This document shows positions 1 through 4,086 of a stretch of 6,568 nt of DNA, in pieces. The DNA comes from Muribaculaceae bacterium (GTDB taxonomy: Bacteria > Bacteroidota > Bacteroidia > Bacteroidales > Muribaculaceae): NCBI GenBank assembly GCA_017619255.1, contig JAFZSS010000205.1, forward strand, positions 1-6,568, in the 5' to 3' direction. Every line of letters begins with the position of its first letter. The stretch's first letter is position 1. The notes below the pieces were generated by a model. The model was not told where the DNA came from. It was given only the letters and a program-made list of their open reading frames with translations, and ran no database searches. Position numbers and translations under genes: made by a program.

Positions 1-329
1 ACGACAACGCCACCTGGTGGTCATCGCTGGCCATTGCCATCGAAGCGGGACTGCTGCTCGGCGCCGCCTACAAGTGGTCAGGGACCCTGTGGGTTCCCAT
101 CGGCATCCACTGGGCATGGAACTATGTGCAGGGTAATGTCTTCGGCCTCACCGTCTCGGGTGTCAATGCCGGCAACTCCATCCTCAACACCACCGTCAGC
201 GGCCCCGACATCATCACCGGTGGTGCCTTTGGTCCCGAAGCCTCGATCATTGCCGTCATTCTGGGCGCGCTCTACACCCTCGTGTTCCTGCGCAACCGCT
301 ACCGCCGCTCAAACAACAAAAACATCTGA
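1..329 (+). CDS. CPBP-family intramembrane metalloprotease, C-terminal fragment
   Basis: This is the end of a gene that starts before the window; 108 codons are visible, read in the frame beginning at base 3. The protein would be a multi-pass inner-membrane protease-like protein of the CPBP (CAAX protease/Abi) family. The visible part has the family's late membrane segment, AIEAGLLLGAAYKWSGTLW, followed by VPIGIHWAWNY. The HxxxN of that segment (fragment residues 36 and 40) matches a conserved metal-site motif of the family. The earlier EExxxR and FxxxH motifs would lie outside the window, so catalytic integrity cannot be judged. A second hydrophobic segment (about residues 78-95) ends in a basic RNRYRR tail, typical of a cytoplasmic C-terminus. 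Family members include prenyl-protein proteases, bacteriocin-immunity proteins and proteins of unknown substrate; the role here is open. A GTG inside the gene (126) could open a shorter frame but is only an internal codon. Confidence 0.8.
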   Translation, partial: DNATWWSSLAIAIEAGLLLGAAYKWSGTLWVPIGIHWAWNYVQGNVFGLTVSGVNAGNSILNTTVSGPDIITGGAFGPEASIIAVILGALYTLVFLRNRYRRSNNKNI

Positions 330-345
330 TGATGATGTTCTTCTT
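315..345. terminator. Possible weak bidirectional terminator between convergent genes
   Basis: The 26-nt gap between two convergent stop codons overlaps an inverted repeat. Arm 315-326 pairs with arm 334-345 at 10 of 12 positions around a 7-nt loop, with an uninterrupted inner 6 bp (aacatc/gatgtt). The left arm is A-rich and the right arm T-rich, so transcripts from either side would end in U-rich sequence. The CPBP stop codon (327-329) sits in the loop. The stem is AT-rich and weak, so this is only a candidate. Confidence 0.35.
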
Positions 346-355
346 GATGTAACTC

Positions 356-1477
356 CTATTTCACAAAATCCCAAAAATTTTCGGGAGTAATGACGGTGAA
401 TCCTGAAGGGGAATATGTCTTGATGAACTGTTTCGGCTCATGTGATTTGACACGCGGATTCCATTTGAATTCAAATGCCCGTATCATGCCGTCTTCCTCC
501 TCTATGAGATCGATTTCCTTCTGGTCATGGGTGCGCCAGAAGTATAATTTCGCAAAACTGCCACAGTACATATTTCGCTTGACTCGCTCACTCACCATCA
601 GGTTCTCCCACAGTGGACCCATATCGACCCTGAGTTCAGGAGGTGCGTAATTGGAAATCACGGCATTACGCACGCCATTGTCGTAGAAATAGATTTTCTT
701 GCCCTTTCTGATCTCGTTGCGCAAATTGCGGCTGAAAGAGTCCAGACGGAAAACAATAAAGCATTTCTCTAACAGCCCGATATAGTTCTCAACTGTTTCC
801 TTGTCTATTCCCAATAGATTGCTCAACTCGTTGTACGAGACCTCACTGCCCAGTTGCAAGGCAAGGGCACGCACCAGTTTTTGAAGAACATCCGGCTTTT
901 TGATTCCCTTATAAGCTAATAAATCCTTATATAAGTAATCATTCGCCAGGGCGGCCAATGTGCGTTTTGCGTGAGCCGTGTCGGTAACGACTCCAGGGTA
1001 GCAACCGTAAATAAGCCTCTGGTGCAACATGCGTGACTCCTCGCGCTCACTGGTCTCCCTTGCCATCTCTGCCAGCGAAAGAGGATATAACCGATACTCT
1101 ATAGTGCGGCCTGTTGCCGGTTCATTGATGTCGTTGGCCAACTCTAACGACGAAGACCCCGTGACAATCACCTGGGTCGGCAATTTCAGGTCAGCCATCT
1201 TTTTTATGGTCAATCCAATATTCCTAACTCGCTGGGCCTCATCAATAAATACATATTGATAAGGCGACAAAAGAGCTCTCAACTCGGTGGTACTTTTATC
1301 CTCAAGGAGCATAACATCCTCCTGATCATCACAGTTGAGCATAAGGACATTATTTGCATCACGGCTCAAAGCCTCAAGCAGCGTAGTTTTACCAACCTGA
1401 CGGGCTCCCAACAACACAATCACCTTACCTAGACCGAAGTCTTGCTGAAGTCCAGATTCGATTTGTCTCTGTATCAT
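356..1477 (-). CDS. ATP-binding protein, AAA_14 ATPase with C-terminal DUF4143 domain
   Basis: This is a 373-residue P-loop ATPase of the large, poorly characterised bacterial and archaeal AAA_14 plus DUF4143 family. Motifs in order are Walker A GARQVGKTT (24-32), Walker B YVFIDEAQ (75-82) and a sensor-like VTGSSS (105-110). The family's GRTIEYRLYPLSL follows at 123-135. A helix-turn-helix-like stretch, VSYNELSNLLGIDKETVENY, begins near 213, and KKIYFYDNGVRNAV lies at 260-273. The C-terminus holds a PD-(D/E)xK-like pattern: EID with D323, then EFKW with E336 and K338. The length is near normal for the family. The open frame extends to an ATG at 1528, but a promoter lies inside that extension, so the ATG at 1477 is preferred. 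The gene stands alone and is convergent to the CPBP gene. Its biological role is not established; these proteins are often mobile or accessory, and a regulatory or defence role would be a guess. Confidence 0.87.
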   Translation of the reverse strand: MIQRQIESGLQQDFGLGKVIVLLGARQVGKTTLLEALSRDANNVLMLNCDDQEDVMLLEDKSTTELRALLSPYQYVFIDEAQRVRNIGLTIKKMADLKLPTQVIVTGSSSLELANDINEPATGRTIEYRLYPLSLAEMARETSEREESRMLHQRLIYGCYPGVVTDTAHAKRTLAALANDYLYKDLLAYKGIKKPDVLQKLVRALALQLGSEVSYNELSNLLGIDKETVENYIGLLEKCFIVFRLDSFSRNLRNEIRKGKKIYFYDNGVRNAVISNYAPPELRVDMGPLWENLMVSERVKRNMYCGSFAKLYFWRTHDQKEIDLIEEEDGMIRAFEFKWNPRVKSHEPKQFIKTYSPSGFTVITPENFWDFVK

Positions 1478-1505
1478 TTGTTTAACTATCGATATTTCTT
1501 GACCG

Positions 1506-1537
1506 CAAAGATATATCAAATCATCCAAACCGCCAAA
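1506..1537 (-). promoter_or_regulatory. Bacteroidetes-type promoter of the ATPase gene
   Basis: On the minus strand a -33 TTTG (1537-1534) is followed, after a 20-nt spacer, by TATCTTTG (1513-1506). This is an exact match to the TAnnTTTG -7 element of the Bacteroidetes housekeeping sigma factor. Transcription should begin near 1499, about 22 nt before the ATG at 1477. The -33 element lies inside the first copy of the 33-bp repeat array. Confidence 0.75.
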
Positions 1538-1628
1538 TTTATAGTAAAATTTTCGGTTATAACCGCCAAATTATCCCTAAAATTTTCGGTTACAACCGCC
1601 AAATTCAGCTAAATTTTTCGGTTAACAT
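1530..1628. repeat. Three 33-bp tandem repeats upstream of the ATPase gene
   Basis: Three head-to-tail copies start at 1530, 1563 and 1596, each exactly 33 bp. Each begins ccgccaaatt, has a variable 5-nt stretch, then an A/T block (taaaatttt or a close variant) and cggtta. The third copy is the most diverged, especially at its right end. The junctions between copies create the palindromes annotated separately. A further inverted copy of the core (tggcggtttt) lies just outside at about 1636-1645. The copies directly abut without unique spacers, so this is not a CRISPR array. The reverse reading frame through the array is closed by a stop at 1571-1573, so the repeats are not part of the protein. 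They lie between divergent genes and overlap the ATPase promoter, which suggests a regulatory role. Confidence 0.85.
1554..1598. promoter_or_regulatory. Pair of palindromic operator-like sites, 33 bp apart
   Basis: cggttataaccg at 1554-1565 is a perfect 12-bp palindrome. cggttacaaccg at 1587-1598 is the same site with only the central pair mismatched. Both sit in matching AT-rich flanks (ttttcggtta on one side, taaccgccaaa on the other). Degenerate half-sites continue the series on both sides, at about 1528-1532 (aaccg) and 1619-1624 (cggtta). Measured from the predicted ATPase start site, the centres lie near -60 and -93, a spacing of about three helical turns on one face of the DNA. That is the arrangement expected for a dimeric DNA-binding protein. 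The binding protein is unknown; the ATPase itself is one possibility. Confidence 0.55.
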
Positions 1629-1762
1629 CCCGCACTGGCGGTTTTCAGCATGTCGATTGTTCCTGTTTTCACATTTTTTTACGCTGTTTTTGTTTAAAAA
1701 CGGGGTCCTTGCGTGTTATTATCATGTAAGCGATTTTGCAAAACGGTTTACAAGAACAATTG
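1629..1762. other. Leader region of the sigma-factor operon
   Basis: This AT-rich stretch lies between the repeat array and the sigma-factor start. It contains a small hairpin at 1684-1703: stem ctgttttt/aaaaacgg with one G-U pair and a gttt loop. No T-run follows the hairpin on either strand, so it is not a convincing terminator. The best plus-strand promoter candidate is TTG (1709-1711), a 19-nt spacer, then cgatTTTG (1731-1738). The candidate lacks the TA of the consensus. If used, it would place the transcript start about 20 nt before the ATG. An ECF factor may instead recognise its own promoter here, which cannot be identified by eye. Confidence 0.3.
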
Positions 1763-2260
1763 ATGACGATAGACGCATTTGAACAACAAGCACCTCGGCT
1801 CAGGCAACTGGCCCTGCAAGCGGCTGCGGCAGCAGGCGCCGACCAGGACACAGCCGAGGACATCGCCCAGGAGACGATGTTGCGCCTGTGGCAGATGCGT
1901 GACGATCCCCGGCTCTACAATCCCGAGGCCTATGCCTCGACGATTGCCCGCCACCAAGTGCTGAACCATCAGCGGCACAAGCCGCCGCTCCCGCTCGACG
2001 AGCGGCAGGTCACCAGCCTCACATCTCCCTCTCCCCTCGATATCATCGAGCAACGCGAGGACGAGCGATGGCTTCAAGAACGCATCAGGAACTTGCCGCC
2101 CACCCAACATGCCATCCTGCACATGAGGCAGGTCGAGCATCGCACCAGCAATGAGATTGCTGCTATCATGGGCATTCAACCGTCAAGTGTATGCACCCTG
2201 CTGGCTCGGGCTCGAAGACAACTGTTAGAAGAAATCAGACAACAATCCAACAGAAACTGA
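1763..2260 (+). CDS. ECF-type RNA polymerase sigma factor (sigma-70 family)
   Basis: This is a 165-residue sigma factor of the extracytoplasmic-function type, which directs RNA polymerase to a specific set of promoters. A sigma-2 region spans about 5-75, with the core-binding helix AEDIAQETMLRLWQM (31-45) and NPEAYASTIARHQVLNHQR (53-71), which corresponds to the -10-recognition helix. A short linker follows. A sigma-4 region spans about 102-160, with the helix-turn-helix TSNEIAAIMGIQPSSVCTLL (128-147) and the LARARRQLLEEI end typical of RpoE-like factors. The length is normal. The open frame could begin at a TTG at 1736, but the ATG at 1763 gives the usual ECF N-terminus (MTIDAFEQQAPRLRQLAL). 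The gene heads a three-gene operon; its stop shares one base with the next start (TGATG). Its partner is probably the adjacent membrane protein. Target promoters are not known. Confidence 0.88.
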   Translation: MTIDAFEQQAPRLRQLALQAAAAAGADQDTAEDIAQETMLRLWQMRDDPRLYNPEAYASTIARHQVLNHQRHKPPLPLDERQVTSLTSPSPLDIIEQREDERWLQERIRNLPPTQHAILHMRQVEHRTSNEIAAIMGIQPSSVCTLLARARRQLLEEIRQQSNRN

Positions 2261-2937
2261 TGATGAAACGGTACTCACAACAACACATCAAAGCACTGCT
2301 CGACAAGTACATGGACGGGCGGACCACCATCGAGGAAGAGAAGGCACTCGCCGATTTCTTCCGCACCCATGATGTGCCCGCTGAATGGGAAGACTACCGT
2401 GTCATGTTCGATTTCTTCGACCGCGGCATGGAGGGCGAACTGTTGCCCACCGAAACACCCAACAAAACACTGGCAAGTCTTATGGAGCACCGCTGGTGGG
2501 GCATCGGTGCCGCCGCTGCCATCACAGCCGCTATCGTGGGAACCGCAGTGCTGTATCACCCGTCATCATCCACTCCGTCGCCCACCATTGCCAAACAGCA
2601 AGTGGATACTCCCGTCGTCATACAGTCAACAACAGAAATGACAGCACCACAACTGACGACGACAACTCCTGGCACTCAAACAAGTTCAATGCATCGTGTG
2701 AATGCCACCTCACAAGTCCGACGCTTGCAGGCCCACAACGACAAACTAACCCGAGAGAACGAGCGGCTTCAGCGTGAACTAGACGACCTCAAGCGCCGTG
2801 CCTTTATCATTGACCTGGAGGCCAACGGCTACAAAACGGTACTGAACGAGGACGGCAGCATTGTCCTTATTGACATGGAACAAGAAATAGAAAACGAATT
2901 GAACAATCAACCAACAACCAACATTCCGGCATTATGA
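2260..2937 (+). CDS. Putative single-pass membrane anti-sigma factor with periplasmic coiled coil
   Basis: This 225-residue protein most likely binds and holds the sigma factor encoded just before it. The cytoplasmic N-terminus (1-78) has a pattern seen in Bacteroidetes anti-sigma factors, LLDKYMDGRTTIEEEKALADFF (first residues at 13-32, with the rest to 34). A membrane helix follows at about 79-99 (WWGIGAAAAITAAIVGTAVLY). Next come a Ser/Thr/Pro-rich periplasmic linker (101-143), a heptad-like charged coil at about 153-180 (LTRENERLQRELDDLKRR) and a short acidic tail. There is no cysteine anywhere, so it is not a zinc-binding (ZAS) anti-sigma factor. No FecR-like periplasmic domain is evident. 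The frame is open further upstream (ATG 2191), but that would overlap the sigma gene by 70 nt; the ATG at 2260 or the one at 2263 fits translational coupling. The function is inferred from context and topology, not from strong family recognition. Confidence 0.68.
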   Translation: MMKRYSQQHIKALLDKYMDGRTTIEEEKALADFFRTHDVPAEWEDYRVMFDFFDRGMEGELLPTETPNKTLASLMEHRWWGIGAAAAITAAIVGTAVLYHPSSSTPSPTIAKQQVDTPVVIQSTTEMTAPQLTTTTPGTQTSSMHRVNATSQVRRLQAHNDKLTRENERLQRELDDLKRRAFIIDLEANGYKTVLNEDGSIVLIDMEQEIENELNNQPTTNIPAL

Positions 2938-3917
2938 AAATTATTCGCAATATCATGGCATTGGTCGCCATTCTAGCGCCAGTCATGGCAAGTGCCAACA
3001 TCTATGAGAACAGGATCAAGGAGGCGCTTGAGAGCATTACTCAACATGCTAAAAACAGCAGCCTTGGACTCACTTATAGTACTCACGACAATCCCGAGAC
3101 CAACGAAAAGGACGGTGAGCTACAAATCGTCAAATTCAAATTAGGTGGCCGTGAGGCTTACTTGATAGAACAAGCTGTATCAATCTATCAGCAGATCAAC
3201 GATGACGCGAAAAATGAACAGGTCCCTTACCTGTATACCATGTGGTGGAACACCGCCAATGAGAGAATACCTTACTCGGGCGTTCGGCTTTATTACAGTC
3301 CCGAAAACAGCGTCCTTGTAGGGGCCGATGCCGACAACTGCTACACGGTGGGCTTCTTCCTGTCGGAGAATAGCGATTACCGCAACACCTACACTCTCGA
3401 GTGGAGTAATTTCAGCGGCGACAGTGTCAAGGGTCGGGTCATCACCACCTTCGGCCCAGTCGCGTCCAAGGCGCATCCCAAGTCTTTTAGCGACTCTGGC
3501 AACTGGACCCTCAATGATTATGATTTCGACATGGATGAGTTCAATGCCAAGATGGAGACGCTGCAGGCCAGGATGGCGAGATTCAACGAAGGCATGGAAA
3601 GGCTGAACAACTCTTCAAGCACCGTTGTCGTCACCACCACCTCATCGGGCGCCGAATCGTCAAGCAGTTGGATGAAAAAAATGCTGTTTTATTTGGACAA
3701 GATTCAGCGTGACGACAAGGACTCACGCTATATCTACCTGTCGAAACTCTACGAGTTGTGCAAGAACACCGACTGTCTGGATCAGCAAGACCTCAAGATA
3801 GCCCTCCAGCAAGTGTCATCATGCTACAAGAAACTGAAATCCAAAAACCTCTTGCAAGAGAACGAACTGCTGTTCCTCCAGAATATGGGAGATGTTCTCG
3901 AAGCAAAAATCCAATAG
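2934..3917 (+). CDS. Secreted protein of unknown function, third gene of the sigma operon
   Basis: This 327-residue exported protein is not one I can assign to a named family. A signal peptide is clear: basic MKIIRN, hydrophobic core, and a likely cut after ASA (residue 21). The mature part starts with a helical stretch (25-40). A mixed region rich in Tyr, Trp and Asp follows to about 200, containing YLYTMWWNT, VRLYYSPENS and YTLEWSNFSGDSVKGRVITTF. Then come a charged helix likely to coil (203-226), a low-complexity Ser/Thr/Val linker (227-245) and a helical C-terminus (247-327). The four cysteines in the mature chain (136, 276, 281, 297) leave room for disulfides. The start overlaps the previous stop by four bases (ATGA), so it is co-translated with the anti-sigma candidate. 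A role as a periplasmic sensor, ligand or modulator of the anti-sigma protein is inferred from position only. Confidence 0.75.
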   Translation: MKIIRNIMALVAILAPVMASANIYENRIKEALESITQHAKNSSLGLTYSTHDNPETNEKDGELQIVKFKLGGREAYLIEQAVSIYQQINDDAKNEQVPYLYTMWWNTANERIPYSGVRLYYSPENSVLVGADADNCYTVGFFLSENSDYRNTYTLEWSNFSGDSVKGRVITTFGPVASKAHPKSFSDSGNWTLNDYDFDMDEFNAKMETLQARMARFNEGMERLNNSSSTVVVTTTSSGAESSSSWMKKMLFYLDKIQRDDKDSRYIYLSKLYELCKNTDCLDQQDLKIALQQVSSCYKKLKSKNLLQENELLFLQNMGDVLEAKIQ

Positions 3918-3931
3918 CAAAGACTTCGAGA
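3896..3931. repeat. Perfect 8-bp inverted repeat spanning the operon's last stop codon
   Basis: tctcgaag (3896-3903) and cttcgaga (3924-3931) are perfect reverse complements separated by 20 nt. The stop codon TAG (3915-3917) lies in the loop. In RNA this would form a stem at the 3' end of the secreted-protein gene. No U-tract follows, so it is a poor intrinsic terminator. It could protect the transcript end or be chance. Confidence 0.4.
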
Positions 3932-4010
3932 GGGCACACCTACTTCATAAAATAGTGATGTTTATTAAGTCATAGCAGCGCAGCTCGTCGTGAAGATGCC
4001 GCGCCGCCCG

Positions 4011-4032
4011 GGGGACATATCACCATGTTCCC
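4011..4032. promoter_or_regulatory. Hairpin or operator-like inverted repeat upstream of the barrel gene
   Basis: ggggacat (4011-4018) pairs with atgttccc (4025-4032) over 8 bp, including one G-U, around a 6-nt loop. It lies in the 169-nt spacer after the sigma operon, just upstream of a possible -7 element at 4043. It therefore overlaps the place where a -33 element would be. It could be a protein-binding site, or a weak terminator without a U-tract. The rest of the spacer (3932-4010) shows a GC-rich patch at about 3976-4014 and nothing recognisable. Confidence 0.35.
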
Positions 4033-4042
4033 AGTCCTCTCA

Positions 4043-4050
4043 TGTCTTTG
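4043..4050 (+). promoter_or_regulatory. Possible -7 promoter element of the barrel gene
   Basis: tgtctttg matches TAnnTTTG at all fixed positions except the second (G for A). It lies 36 nt before the ATG at 4087, a normal leader length for this phylum. No TTTG -33 is visible 19-21 nt upstream, where the 4011-4032 inverted repeat sits instead. The promoter may therefore need an activator or an alternative sigma factor. Confidence 0.35.
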
Positions 4051-4086
4051 CCTCTCACAGATACTAACCATTAATCACCTATCAAT

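Noticed and set aside
126..329. Separate 67-residue gene beginning at GTG 126
   Set aside because: It is in frame with the CPBP fragment, which is open from the window's first codon and carries the family motif upstream of 126.
1530..1628. CRISPR array
   Set aside because: Repeats abut at a constant 33-bp period with similar internal sequence and no unique spacers; no cas genes are present.
1684..1703. Hairpin before the sigma operon as a terminator
   Set aside because: The stem is mostly A-T pairs and no T-run follows it on either strand.
1736..1762. Extended sigma-factor start at TTG 1736
   Set aside because: It adds nine residues that do not fit the usual ECF N-terminus, and an ATG is available at 1763.
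1748..2179. Antisense open frame of 143 codons opposite the sigma factor
   Set aside because: It has no recognisable domain and lies fully opposite a well-supported gene; it is a composition shadow.
2191..2259. Upstream ATG start for the anti-sigma candidate
   Set aside because: It would overlap the sigma-4 coding region by 70 nt; the added residues look like out-of-frame sigma sequence, and ATGs at 2260 and 2263 fit coupling.
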